A stretch of DNA of 64,000 bases from Liolophura sinensis (Eukaryota > Mollusca > Polyplacophora > Chitonida > Chitonidae), in NCBI RefSeq assembly GCF_032854445.1, contig NC_088304.1, forward strand, positions 13,281,704 to 13,345,703, in the 5' to 3' direction. A program made the position numbers and the translations under genes. Below the pieces are notes generated by a model that worked only from the letters and a program-made list of their open reading frames with translations, did no database searches and had not been told where the DNA came from. Below are positions 33,042 to 43,646 of the stretch, piece by piece; the stretch's first letter is position 1, and each line of letters begins with the position of its first letter.

Positions 33042-33362
33042 CGCCAATTCACGAAAGCGGCGAAGATTCGGAGCAATTCTCATGAGAAAACGGCTTCGGA
33101 GGCTCTCAGACAGACAGTTCTAATTAAACTGTTTCTCGTAAGAGACAATACTATTTCTTCTTGTTTTATGTCTCTTGCTTATATTCTTTAAAGCATAAAA
33201 TATGTTTTATGTTTCTTGTTTATGTTCTTTTAAAAAAAAATAGTAAATCAAAGAAAATTGTAATTGTCTTTATATCTGAGTACGGTCACCCGAGTAGAAA
33301 TGCCCACTGCCCTCTCCTGGCTCGCAACATATATGTAGGGAACAGGTCAAGCTCTTCCCTTG

Positions 33363-33530
33363 CCTTCGGTAAGCCGTCTCAGTGAAGCAGCACTAGATAA
33401 AGAGCGGTGAAAATCCGTCCTGAAACAAGGAGGCACATTACATGCACTCTAAGGATTCCTTCGTATGACTGAAAAATTGTTAAACATGACGTTAAACCCC
33501 AAGCACTCACTCACTTACTTACTTACTCAC
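33363..33530 (+). mobile_element. SINE family B, 3' half, with 16-bp target-site duplication
   Basis: From ccttcggtaagccgtctcag to the (actc/actt)n tail. It is flanked by perfect tcaagctcttcccttg at 33,347-33,362 and 33,531-33,546, so the 5' truncation happened at insertion. Confidence 0.96.
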
Positions 33531-33546
33531 TCAAGCTCTTCCCTTG

Positions 33547-34096
33547 AGGCGTCAATATGGGACTTGATCAGTTCATGGTGTTTCACTATGACATTTCCGA
33601 ATGAGACTCAGATAGTTAACGCGATGCGACTACTACAGGCTCTTGACCATGAAGTTGGCTCGGTTTCCTTCCCTCACAAACCTGACTGCTGTCAAAAATG
33701 TATTAAAGAAACAACAACATTGAAAACCAAAAAAATAAACAATTTCTCCCTGAGGAATTCATAAAAATCATACCACTGGTTGACCGTAGTGTTGAAAAGA
33801 CAAATATGGTCGAGATTATTCTGAAAAATCATTGAACTCTTGTGCAAACGAAAGAACCAAAAAAATTGTCAACATTAAACAAGTTAAAAAGAACCAAACA
33901 AGTTATCAACAACCAAAGATGTTACCAAAACAATAAACTAGTTATCGGTTTCTAATAATGCTCATGCATGTATATCTGCAGGATTTCGTCTTGTTTTATG
34001 ATGTGTTTCAAAAATGTATAACCAGACTGTAAGTGATTCTTCTTCATCTTTGAATTTAGATATTCAACTGCGGAATATATTGCCTATACACACTGT
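33547..34096. other. Unannotated sequence
   Basis: Repetitive aaccaaa and gttat words at 33,840-33,950 and no recognised frame. Confidence 0.4.
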
Positions 34097-36437
34097 GTGT
34101 GTGGTTGGCGACCTGAAGTCAACAAATTCCATTCGCCGCCAGCGGTCCCAGGAAAGACGGCTCTGGCTGCGGCTCTTACATCAGAGCGTCCCTCAAGACC
34201 TCCGGCCGCTCCAGTAGCCGTATGGATCTGTCTGTACTACAAAGCGATCGGGACGCAATTTACCCGCTTAACCAGTCGGTCGATACTAATTCATTTCAAA
34301 AGAATCTATTTCTGGACGAATTGACGGGAATTCCCGTGGCTTCCAATGTTTTTGTTACAAAGTGGAATTTCGATTAGAAATTAACTTTATGGAGTAATTC
34401 CGGAAGGGACATAGTGTATTTTTTTCAAACTGAGATGTAAACGATTTAGGGACTTATGTAAGTTGAGGTTACCTTAAATGGACTCTTTTGCAATGGCCCA
34501 GTTTCCAGATGAAATACACAACACACAATAGCGTATAATAGGTACAATGGATGCTCTGTTATTTCTGTGTATACAGAATCCATTATGCTTACAATATAGT
34601 ACATGGAAACCGAGGCCTGAACCTATCATACTTTAGTAAATTTAACCGCCAGTAGAGCTATATATTCGTTAGAGCGAACGTTGTTGGGTTCCAGATTAAA
34701 GCGTTCCGACGTCTTTATTTACAACATACAAGCAACATAGGATTTACGCCTCACTGAAGTTGAGAGTCTCTTGGAGAATTAATGATCTGCGACATATCAG
34801 CTCATCAGTAAGATCGGAATGGCTTAACTAAGAACTGGTTTTTGATTGGCGTATTAAGTCGGGGCCCGCAACAATGTCTCTGGCCCCACCACAATCAGCC
34901 AAGAAAAGGACTTCAAAGTGAAATTTGAATAAAAATCCCGAGTAAAAAAAAATTGTTTCTTAACAACAGTGACAGTCAAAAAAAAATTCTCCGCAATTGG
35001 CACAACCTATTAAATTGTTATCTTTTGCGCTGAAAGAAATTGTTTGCATGTCCTTGATACGGTATCTTAGATGAGCTTAATCCACCTTTCTTTTATTTTT
35101 TTAAAAGAGCCAATGGAAGAAGTGCAAGTTTTGACACGGCGCACGATGCAAAGGATCGAATACAGGCTCCTGGTTTTTCATAAAACGTGTTTCTTTCAGT
35201 ACAATTTGTACATTTGTGGATATACATGTGTTTTGGAAACTGGTCTTCTGTTTGGGGGATAATCCACTTGTAGAACGTAATCTTCAGGTTGAAGCATTCA
35301 CAAGAAATCAAAAATTTTGGAATTAACTGACTGGATGTTTTATTGCTGTGTCATTCATGATTCATAATTTATTATCAGCGGTAACTTTTGTCTCATTTCT
35401 ATCGATCGGGAAAACTCGGACTGGTTTCGGATACTGGAGAGTCCCTGTGAAGTCATTTTGATCGATAGTGTACTAAACGACCCTATCCCAATATCGGAAC
35501 ACACCGAGTGACCTCATCGGTTGTGTGTCTGCCGTTTGAACCTTTCCAACTGAATAAAGATATTTCACGGACATTATCTCTGTCGTCTTTATTTGGCTTC
35601 ATGTCTTCGTTTAAAGCTATTTGGTTTGGCCAAATTACACGTTTTCCGGATGCGCAGGAAACCTTAAGGGCAGACACAGCTTCCGGTACATTGCACTGAC
35701 TAATGTGATGATAGACGGGTAATTTCTTTCCCCGGTAATCTATAGGATAATTTGATATGAATAAATTCAAGAAATGCACTGCTACGCTTATAGCCTCTCT
35801 CGACAAACAATAAAGAAAAGTTATTCAGTTCTTTTGCTCTGATCAGTGACCTGGCTTTGTGCAAGAAAGTAAATGTTACTATTTTATAGGGACTTTCGAT
35901 CAGCCATATTTCTACATTTACTGTCTTTGATATGCAATGCAAGAATTCTGTGTGTTCTTTACTGTTTCATATAGACGTTCTTGAACAGCAGTGTTACTAT
36001 AATGAATGCCTTCAGTAGGCAATGTTATAGTGTTCTAGATTTTAGCAATAATTATCGCATGTGGGGTCTTCCGTGAGCAATGTTAGCATTCTCGGTATGG
36101 TATTCTCAGTGCAGGTAATTCTACTAAACAAGGATACCTTGATCATCAAGGATTTTTTATTTACTTATGACTATGAATATTAAGGACATTTCTTTTTGTT
36201 TCTGAGAACGTGACCATTTTAAATACCAAGAGTGGACTGTATTTATTTACCGCCGGTCAGTAGAGATTGCATTAGCTTAATCCTATTTTCCAACGGGATA
36301 TGAAGAAAATGCCTTTTGCGTTCAGATTGATTTTATCTATAGCCTTCAAAGAAGATTGCAGAAAAGCCGACAGAGCACGTTTTGGCAGTCACTGCTTTTA
36401 GATCGGACGTCAAATTTACGTGACGGGTCGTTCTACA
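34097..36437. repeat. Tandem array, unit 0 (left end, truncated)
   Basis: Contains module f (34,097-34,330, matching 45,436, 49,875, 54,390 and 57,140), module g (34,380-35,340; the aacgttgttgggttccagat block at 34,679 recurs at 45,989 and 50,433), a module shared with 57,690-58,020 (atcggaacacaccgagt at 35,494 and 57,785), and module j (from about 35,940; cf. 46,900). The match ends at about 36,437, where the retroelement begins. Confidence 0.8.
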
Positions 36438-36617
36438 TGTAAAATATTGCCTGCATAAATGCAACTGACTGTAGCTGTCACGTGTTAATACATGACAGAA
36501 CTGGCGACGAGTCTTGAACATGTGTGTCTACGGACCATTCTGCTGCACGTCAACAGGGAATTCGGTGAGTAAATCACACTGAAATATTAAAAACGATCGT
36601 CAAGCTGCAACAACAAC

Positions 36618-36887
36618 ATGGGAGACAAAACCCAGGGGCACGCCATAGGGTTTGCTGTTCCTATTATCAGATTCTCCAGAAAACGGGAAAATTTTCTAAC
36701 ATTGTCTGAGAGATTTCAGTCCTGTATGGAAGCTAACGCTATTACCGATGAAAAGCGCCGTACACACATACTGATCCCAAGTATGGGTGATGATTTGTAC
36801 GAACTCGCCTACAATCTATATGCGCTTGCAAAAGTTTCGGACGCTAACTACGCTGACATTATAAAGAACCTTTTGGGATCATCGTAA
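36618..36887 (+). pseudogene. gag-like fragment of the retroelement
   Basis: An 89-codon frame starting MGDKTQGHAIGF. It has the general layout of Ty3/gypsy capsid starts: F..R.E......RF..CMEAN.I.DEK+R followed by IPSMGDDLYELAYNL and a LAKVSD loop. A frameshift interrupts it after GSS; the downstream piece (36,888-37,050) continues the capsid with FEARLKRLSEPVD. In the intact protein this part would assemble the particle. Here it is only a remnant. Confidence 0.75.
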
Positions 36888-37274
36888 CCCCCCTCCAAAT
36901 GATATCACTGCAAGATGTATATTAAATCACAGTGTACAAGACACAGATGAAGATGTAAATGTATTTGAGGCAAGGCTAAAACGTCTCTCTGAGCCTGTGG
37001 ATATGGTGAACAATTGGATATGTGATTATGGGATAGATTTGTGGCAGGGGTAGCAAATGAGTTTATTTGACGCCAGATATTGCAAGGCATTGCAGGGCGC
37101 CCAATATCGAAATAAAGGGTTCCATTTTGTCAACAAGGACAAACCGCAACAGTTAAGAGGAAAATTTTCCCAGAAAAATTCCAAACTTCATAGAAATCAA
37201 AATGCAAGTCTCACACCTGTATACTGTGCATTTCACCAGAACACAACGCCTCAGACTGCCCGCACAATAATTAA

Positions 37275-37562
37275 GTGAGTAAAATCTGTGATAAGAAAGG
37301 ACATTTAGACATTGCATGTTTGTTAAGGCATCGAGACGTTACTAAAGTTGTCCGTCGCACTGGGCCATCATTGCTTGGTCGTGACTGGTTGCAACACTTA
37401 AAGCCATGGAACCAACTCACTGGAAAAGCAATGGAAATAAATTATGTCAAAAATGAATCCTCAAAACTGAAAAATATCCGAACAGAAATTAAAGACAAAT
37501 TTCCTAACTTATTCCAGGATGGACTAAGACACCTGAAAGTCCAACAAGTCAACAACGCTTGA
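37275..37562 (+). pseudogene. Zinc-knuckle / post-protease fragment
   Basis: Begins with a damaged zinc knuckle (ICDKKGHLDIAC, missing one Cys). It jumps to TGPSLLGRDWLQHL, a sequence typical of the protease-RT junction in this class, and ends in FPNLFQDGLRHLKV, the usual lead-in to RT. The protease catalytic Asp-Thr/Ser-Gly segment is absent, so sequence between them has been deleted. Confidence 0.7.
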
Positions 37563-38138
37563 GGACGCTGGTGTTTGCCTACAGGTCAGTAAGTGCAAGT
37601 GTAAGTGTAAGATTTTACTACCGGAGGTTGACTACTGGGCGTATGTGTCGGCAGATAGAGACAGATAGAGCTGAGGGAATACTTAGGACTTCGGACACAA
37701 TATGGTAAATTTATGCCAAACTTGTCCACTCGACTTGCTTCTTTGTATGATCTCCTGAAAAAGGATACTCCTTGGCAGTGGAATGCTAAACAGCAACAAG
37801 CCAATCTTTCCGGCTTGCGATACTTGTCTGTATGGCACTGGTGTCCTCCAACATAAACTCAATAGAGATGAAACACCGATCGCACCAGATCGCACCTCAA
37901 CAAAGCGGAACGCAACTATTCCTAAGGTCTGGCTATTCTTTTTGGCATAACCAAGTTTCGACAGTACTTGCTTGGAAGAAGCCTTACAACTGTAATATAT
38001 TATCGCCCATTACTCTGCTTGTTCTTCCCTGCAAAATCAACTCCTCAGAATCTTTCTCTCATGATTGGACTATCCCAGACATTAAAGGCTAACAGCAATG
38101 ATTGTCACGTCTTCCACTGAGAGAAATTCCAGTGAAAA

Positions 38139-38187
38139 ACAATGACAACGTCGTTACAATGACAACGTCCTTACAATGACAACGCTG
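38139..38187. repeat. 17-bp tandem repeat, three units
   Basis: acaatgacaacgtcgtt, acaatgacaacgtcctt and acaatgacaacgctg in tandem, inside the decayed retroelement. Confidence 0.92.
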
Positions 38188-38404
38188 GACTCAGAACTTC
38201 CTGTTACAGATAGGGACATTGAACGTGAAACTAAGAAAGACCCTACTCTGATGCGAGTCTTACTTTACATCTTAGAAGGCTGACCTGATCACCTAAATTC
38301 AATGACTGATGTAGATATCAAACCCTAATTGAACAGACATAAAAGAGATCAGCGTAGAACAAGGTTACCTAGTATGAGGAACTCGAGTTATCATTCCAAA
38401 ATGT

Positions 38405-38628
38405 TTGAGAACAGCGATTCTTCAGGAATTACCCAGTGAGTATTCCGGAATTGTTCGGATGAAGTCAGTGGCACGTTCCATCATCTGGTGGCCACTGTTG
38501 GACACAGACATTGAAAACCTTGCAAAAGGTTGCATGTACTGTCAGGAATTGTCAGTCAAACCTCCTGATTATAAAGCCGCAACATTAAAGTGGCCGCTAT
38601 TTCCAAGGAAACGGCTTCATATTGACAA
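38405..38628 (+). pseudogene. Integrase N-terminal fragment
   Basis: Resembles the zinc-binding domain and core start of Ty3/gypsy integrase (GIVRMKSVARSIIWWP; CMYCQEL; RKRLHID). The first His pair has been lost while the Cys pair remains. The frame runs into the second reverse transcriptase at about 38,629, so the first two catalytic Asp residues are missing. Confidence 0.75.
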
Positions 38629-39660
38629 CTTTACTGGATTCCTAAAATGCATAAATCCCCATACAAGGCTCGATTTATTGCAGGTTCAAGAAGCTGTACA
38701 ACCAAACTCTTATCAACCCTACTTACGAGAGCGTTACAAGAAGTAAAGTCATTTTGGAAGTATTGTTGTGCCATAACAAAAAATTCAGGTGTCAACTGCA
38801 TGTGGATTCTTAACAACTCCAAACGTCTTACAGAAGAACTCGATTTTCATATGCATATACCGTACAAAGACGTATCCACATGGGATTTCTCTACTCTCTA
38901 TACTACGATTCCTCACAAAGATCTTATTGAAAGAATATCGTCATTAATTGTCTCGGTATTTACTAATACAAGTCACCGTTACGTTAACGTCAGAAGCAAT
39001 AAGGCTTTCTTTAGTTCTACTCTTTATAAAGGTTACCACTCATGGGATGTTACATTATTTATTGAATTACTTGAATTTCTCATTAATAACATGTATGTGA
39101 AATTCGGAGATACCAATTACCAACAGTGCATAAGTATTCCAATGGGCACCAATTGTGCGCCTCTTTTGGCAGACCTAATACCTGTTTTCATATGAATACG
39201 ACTATATGCAGAAATTACTTAAAAGTAATATCTTTAAAGCTCGGTCCTTTTCATTTACCAAGCGGTATATTGATGATCTACTGGCGTTAAATAATCCCCA
39301 TATTGCTGAAGCGGTGAAGGAAATCTATCCGCCTTCATTGGATTGAAAGGAGACAACAGATAGTCCTGATGGTACATTTTATTTGGATCTATATCTGTAC
39401 AAAGACGAGCAAGGTCTCTTTTAACGCCGCCTTTACGGCAAAAGGGATAATTTCAATGTTGATATTGTAAATTATCCTTATTTAGATAGCAATATACCAA
39501 AGGGTCCTGCATATGGCGTATACATATCTCGCCTTGTAGCATTTGTCAGATCTTGCGTTAATTGTGATGACTTTAATCTGCGTCACAAGTTGCTAGTTCA
39601 AAAACTAGTTTGTCTAGGATACTCCATCAAACGCCTTCATTCTGAGTTTCTCAAATTTTA
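38629..39660 (+). mobile_element. Second reverse transcriptase fragment (Penelope-like or related), decayed
   Basis: A different RT type begins abruptly at YWIPKMHKSPYKARFI and shows FSTLYTTIP, IPMGTNCAPLLAD and, after a frameshift, RYIDDLL (39,263-39,277), the catalytic YxDD box. Downstream YGVYISRLVAF and FLKFYS match the end of RT proteins common in marine invertebrates. A frameshift near 39,190 and at least two stops inactivate it. No GIY-YIG endonuclease is visible because the copy ends at 39,660. The Penelope-like assignment is from memory and uncertain. Confidence 0.75.
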
Positions 39661-39734
39661 CAGTGAGTGAGTGTAACACTCTCGTTGGCAGATATGGACA
39701 GAGCGTTCAGAATCTCTGGCGATCTGTATTGTGA

Positions 39735-39880
39735 TCAACCACATAGACGGCGCTGTTATCCCTATGTATATATCTATCACGTACATGGTATTTAACAACA
39801 TAGATGGCGCTGGTTGCCCAGTGTAACCGTCTATCTTGTATGTCATGTGTAACATCATAGATGGCGCCTCTTGTAGCATG
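39735..39880. repeat. About 58-bp tandem repeat, 2.5 units
   Basis: The phrase acatagatggcgctg recurs at about 39,742, 39,800 and 39,854 (catagatggcgcct), each followed by tctatc and a gtatgt-like word. It sits between the RT fragment and a SINE and may be the 3' end structure of the RT element. Confidence 0.8.
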
Positions 39881-39881
39881 A

Positions 39882-40027
39882 GGGGCCTCCGTGGCTCAGT
39901 TGGTTAGCGCGCTAGCGCAGCGTAATGACCCAGGAGTCTCTCACCAATGCGGTCGCTGTGAGTTAAAGTCCAGCTCATGCTGGTTTCCTCTCCAGCCGTA
40001 AGTGAGAAGATCTGCCAGCTACCTGCT
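39882..40027 (+). mobile_element. SINE family A, 5' half only
   Basis: An intact head (ggggcctccgtggctcag) and body ending at atctgccagctacctgc. The core and tail are missing, and integrase sequence resumes immediately. Losing the 3' half is unusual for a SINE, so a later deletion or recombination is likely. Confidence 0.93.
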
Positions 40028-40640
40028 AGTCTAGAAATGGTCTAGCTGAACGTGTCGTTGAAAAACTTCAAGACCGCATTGAAGAAGATGCCGAAAACCA
40101 ACCTGGATATTTGGAAGATATTCTTCAGCGCTATCTGATATCATACCGAACTACTCCACACTCGGTAACAGGCAAAACACTCAGCCAACTACTGATAAAA
40201 CGTTCTACGAACCAAACTGACAGCCGTTCGACCATCAGTTGACTCCAGGATGTCTCCGAAGGAAGATCCTCCAGCAAATGAGCGTTAACTCTTGTACAGC
40301 GTTAACCAACCGGTTTGGTCCAGCACTTCAACTCACGTGGACTTCGGTGGGTCACGGGAAACATTATAGAAAGACACGGAGCGAGGAACTACCATACTTT
40401 AGAGGGGGGAACACACATGGAAACAACATATCAACCAGATACGCAACTGCTTCATTGATTCATCAGAACTGACGATTCCACCTACTGAACCTATCATTGT
40501 TGACGTGGTTACACATGACCATCCGCAACATGTATCGAAAAGGTCAATGACCACATCTACAACACCCGACAGGAAACCAACACTCACATGGCGACGTAAA
40601 CTAACGCGCGAAAGAATACCACCAAAACGTTATTCTGAAT
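40028..40640 (+). mobile_element. Ty3/gypsy-class retroelement, 3' part (integrase end)
   Basis: Starts NGLAERVVEKLQDRIEEDAE, where NGxAE carries the last catalytic residue of the integrase DDE triad. It continues YRTTPHSVTGKTLSQLL and, after frameshifts, a C-terminal chromo-less tail ending near TTKTLF. It is the same strand and order as 36,439-38,628, so both belong to one element split by the RT and SINE. I cannot identify a 3' LTR between 40,640 and 40,860. Confidence 0.8.
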
Positions 40641-41267
40641 GACTGTTATCGAAGAAATGGGGGCAAATTGGGTGCATAAAAGGGAATATTCGTAAGTCGG
40701 TACACAGCCATGGACAAGAATTGTGTCACAATTAATATGTGGATTCTCATGAACAATATTCAGTGGCAAGTAACATTATAACTTCTGTTTTCTAATAGAA
40801 TTGAAAGCATAACGACTATGTTTCATTCGAATTGCACTCTGAAACTTTAATTTTAAAAGTGAGTTGATCATTACTGGACTTACAGTTACGCTTGCACAAA
40901 TCTGTTCACGTGTTGTAAAACGAACCCTTGTTCCCTTAGCGATATTACCGATATTCAGCTTTTCAAAAATATTTTACTAAGAGATATTACACAATATGGC
41001 GTTGGAGTAGCCAGGTGCATGTAAAGCGGCCACAGTCCACAGTCAAGACATCTCATACGCCAAGTGATGATCACTCTTTAATTTCCTGGCGGTGCATACG
41101 CAAGAAACTGCTGACTGGTCACGTCATCGTTTTTTTATGCAATGAGGCCTCAGTGATTATTTCTGGGGAGCGTTGATCACTTAGGGTGTGTTTTGTAGAC
41201 TGTGTAAAAGCTTATACTCACCAATGGGCCAAAAATATTGTCTTCCGCAAAACAGGTACTGACTTAC

Positions 41268-41414
41268 CAAGGGTCCAGAATTCACACAAGGCACTCAAGT
41301 TTCCTCCCTTCATAATGCTTACTTTAATCTTATAAGAGTTAAACACGAAAATATCGGATTGGTGGAAAATATTAAAGTAAATAAACACATAGGCAACAAA
41401 ATTATAAAACCAAA
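41268..41414 (-). CDS. Putative internal exon, unit 1 (membrane-segment-like)
   Basis: On minus: acceptor cgtcctgtag|TTTGG, a 147-bp open exon, then donor CCCTTG|GTAAGT. Read in the open frame (two leading bases, 48 codons, one trailing base) it gives WFYNFVAYVFIYFNIF, a hydrophobic stretch long enough for one membrane span, then FNSYKIKVSIMKGG and LSALCEFWTL. The same 147-bp size, splice sites and open frame recur in units 3 and 4; unit 2 has a 1-bp insertion. The hydrophobic stretch faintly recalls the first transmembrane segment of TRPM-type channels (APVV.F..N...Y), but I cannot confirm that. It could also be chance conservation in a recent repeat. Confidence 0.35.
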
Positions 41415-41623
41415 CTACAGGACGAGATAAACAATATGTCATTGTGATAGAGGGCCAACATTCCAATCACACGTTCAAATCGCCTTGGCGTTTCAAACCA
41501 GACCATATTGCAAGTCCCTTGGTTAACACTTTTTCGTAACCATGCAAAACTGTTACATGGTAATTACCATAAATCCAATGATTTCATCTGCAATTGAGTA
41601 TTACGAGCCTATGAGGAACTGAT

Positions 41624-41896
41624 TTATTTTATTTAACTATTTGATTGGTGTTTTACGCCGTACTCAAGAATATTTCACTTATACGACGACGGCCAACGTT
41701 ATGGTGGGTGGAAACCGGGCACAGCCCTGAGGAAACCCACGACCATCCGCAGGTTGCTGGCAGACCTTCCCACTTACGGCCGGAGAGGAAGCCAGCATGA
41801 GCTGGACTTGAACTCACAGCGACCGCATTGGTGAGAGGCTCCTGGGTCATTACGCTGCGCTAGCGCGCTAACCGACTGAGCCACGGAGGCCCCCGG
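41624..41896 (-). mobile_element. SINE family A, full length, private to unit 1
   Basis: Complete, from the tail to ccacggaggcccc. Flanked by tatgaggaactgat (41,610) and tatgaggaattgat (41,897). Units 2, 3 and 4 have a single uninterrupted copy of this sequence (45,416, 49,858, 54,373), showing the empty site. Confidence 0.97.
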
Positions 41897-42732
41897 TATG
41901 AGGAATTGATATCTAGACACTGCTGTCCCAGAGCGAGGCAAATGTGCTCTGTGACCGGAAGTCAGCAAATTCCATTCGCTTCCAGCGGTCCCAGGAAAGA
42001 CTTTTCTGGATGCATCTCTTTCATCAGCACGTCCCTCAAGGCCTGAGTCCGCACCAGTAGCCGCGTGGACCTGCCTATAGAACAGACCAATCGCAACTGA
42101 GTTAACCCGATCAACAATCAACAATTAAAATGACAGTATTCTGTGTATTCTTTATTATTTTTTTTTTTTGCAGGTGGTGTAGAACATCAGTCTCACTAGA
42201 TGAGTCCCTTCAATATCCAATGTTATTGTATTCTCGATGTTAGCAATAATTCGCAAGTGGGGTCTTTCATGAGCAATGTTAGCATTTTCGGTATGGTATT
42301 CTAAGTGCAGGTAATTCTACTAAACAAAGATAACTGGATCAACAAGGATTCTTTTATTTGCTATGGATTGTGAATATTAAGGACATTTTTTATTGTTTCT
42401 GAGAACATTTCTATTTGAAATATCAAGAGTGGACTGTTTTTGTTTTTCCGCCGGTCAGTAGAGATTGCATTCAGCTTAGTCATATTTTCCAACGGGACAT
42501 GAAAAAATGCCCTTTGCGTTCGATCGGACTTCGAATTTACGTGACTGGGCGCCATTTTGAACAGATTTATCTTAGGGCGTCGCCAATGTTAATCATCTTT
42601 ATTCCTACCTTTTTACATCTTGTATTCGTCCTGGAAATGGCTGTCGGAAAAAAAATCGGTCAGTTTTTTTAGTGTTTCTACCCCAAAGAATAAAATATCA
42701 AGCAATAATCGTTATGTCTTCTTTTTGAAAAA

Positions 42733-43190
42733 TAGTGATTACTTGTGCATGGTTTGAAAAGATGAAAGAAAAAAAAAGCACAGTTGGATGTGAACCCAAG
42801 CACATGCTAAGAGTAGTCAGAATCTGTTCTGGTCACAATCCTGTACGGATCTGTGAAGAGCAATCTTATCTGTGTGGAACAACATGTAATGCTATATGTT
42901 ACAGATATATGACATTGAATGTGAGTTCAAGCCCAGCTCATGCTGGCTTCCTCTGTGCCCGTACGTGGGAAGGTCTGACAACAACTTGCTGCTGGTCGTG
43001 GGTTTCCCCCGGGCTCTGCCTGGTTTCCACCCACCATAATGCTGACCACCGTCGTATAAGTGAAATATTCTTGAGTACGGCGAAAGACACCAATCAAATA
43101 AATAAACATATGACATTGATCTTAGTCGAGCCGGCGTGAACTGGATTCGAACTTGCGATCCCAATGGCCAGCGACTAACAGACTAAAAGT
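42733..43190 (-). mobile_element. Module k: tRNA-like head plus shared 3' module (unit 1)
   Basis: On minus, agtcgctggccattgggatc leads to a B-box-like aagttcgaatccag, then a 150-bp segment (catgttgttccacacagata; tgtgcttgggttcacatcc). Present also at 47,522-47,770, 51,006-51,260 and 55,398-55,660. The plus-strand frames of about 65 codons beginning MITCAWFEKM are translations of this module and are probably not genes. It looks like an old short SINE fixed in the array before duplication. Confidence 0.55.
42919..43107 (+). mobile_element. SINE family A, 5'-truncated, private to unit 1
   Basis: Starts at tgtgagttcaagcccagctc and ends in aaataaataaac. Perfect atatgacattga repeats lie at 42,907-42,918 and 43,108-43,119. 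The insertion is absent from module k in units 2-4. Confidence 0.96.
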
Positions 43191-43369
43191 ATGCCCGCTT
43201 GATAAGAAGAACAAAATGAGAAAAACATCCATCAAGTTTTGTTGTAATATTTCTCTTCATCTATGGGCAATATCAGCATTTGTAGTCACTACAAGGAATT
43301 CGTGCAATTTCCAGTTAAACGATAGCTTGGTCAAAGTCGCAGACTGCATGTTACCTCAAGTTGCCGAGA

Positions 43370-43470
43370 CGTCGCGTGCAGCCGCCCGATCACGTGCCCT
43401 TTGGGGAATCTCTTTATTGATAACAACTGTCGGCGAGAACAAAAGGGTTTAAGTGGATATAACAGAGAGG
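43370..43470. promoter_or_regulatory. Promoter-like module b, unit 1
   Basis: A locally GC-richer block with cgtcgcgtgcagccgc, CACGTG at 43,391, then aacaactgtcggcgagaac and gtttaagtggatataac. Compared with 28,531 and 55,881, the CCAAT element has been deleted here. The unit 3 copy has CACATG instead of CACGTG; the unit 2 copy lacks the block. Confidence 0.3.
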
Positions 43471-43582
43471 CAATAGTCACGTAACGGAGAGGTTTGTCTA
43501 CACGGATATCGTCATGTAATGTGACAGTATGCTATCCAAACACTTTCTCTTAGATCTCTGTATTCGTCATCAATAGTTCAGT

Positions 43583-43646
43583 TCGTCGTCATATGACTGA
43601 AAAATTGTTGAGTACGACGTTAAACCCCAAGCACTCACTCACTCAC
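43583..43646 (+). mobile_element. SINE family B, 64-bp 3' fragment, private to unit 1
   Basis: tcgtcgtcatatgactgaaa to caagcactcactcactc, flanked by perfect tcaatagttcagt repeats (43,570-43,582 and 43,647-43,659). Units 2-4 have the intact empty site (e.g. 48,075). Confidence 0.95.

Larger units (their letters stand above)
31023..33190 (+). pseudogene. Two-exon coding remnant, product unrecognised
   Basis: Exon-like segment 1 (31,023-31,710) starts MAELEDWDLFVSRRLKY. It must be read across several frames: ICSTVKLKYFMILKF (frame of 31,264), RFLERIISPQSVREIQLRL, DPIMREEDGGMNFTVTTP, and GFDEERLNGMRYKNQK. It ends at a consensus donor, AAAAG|GTAAGT. A plausible acceptor at 32,602 (tttacagtag) keeps phase 0 and opens about 90 codons (ASLEQIGAWRSTL through TLFNLTQLRNQLIPP). 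After one more shift comes WRMPDKGAPPIQASV to SEALRQTVLIKL. The 0.9-kb intron holds two SINEs. The segments look genuinely coding (charged, helix-like) but carry an in-frame TAA and about four shifts. Either this is a decayed duplicate or the assembly has indel errors. Family not identified. Confidence 0.45.
36439..38628 (+). mobile_element. Ty3/gypsy-class retroelement, decayed 5' part
   Basis: A short TGT...ACA stretch (36,439-36,494) could be a deleted LTR. It is followed by aactggcgacgag at about 36,496, a primer-site-like sequence I recall from Ty3/gypsy elements. Coding remnants follow in order: gag (36,618-37,040), a CCHC knuckle remnant, then GPSLLGRDWL after the protease region, an RT/RNase H remnant (AERNYS, FRQYLLGR at about 37,900-38,000), and the integrase zinc-binding region (38,405-38,628, CMYC pair). 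The protease active site and RT catalytic core are deleted. Multiple stops show it is dead. Confidence 0.85.

Noticed and set aside
36439-36494. Intact LTR or functional retrovirus-like element
   Set aside because: Only about 56 bp of a TGT...ACA stretch precedes the primer-site-like sequence, no matching 3' LTR is visible, and the coding parts have large deletions and many stops.
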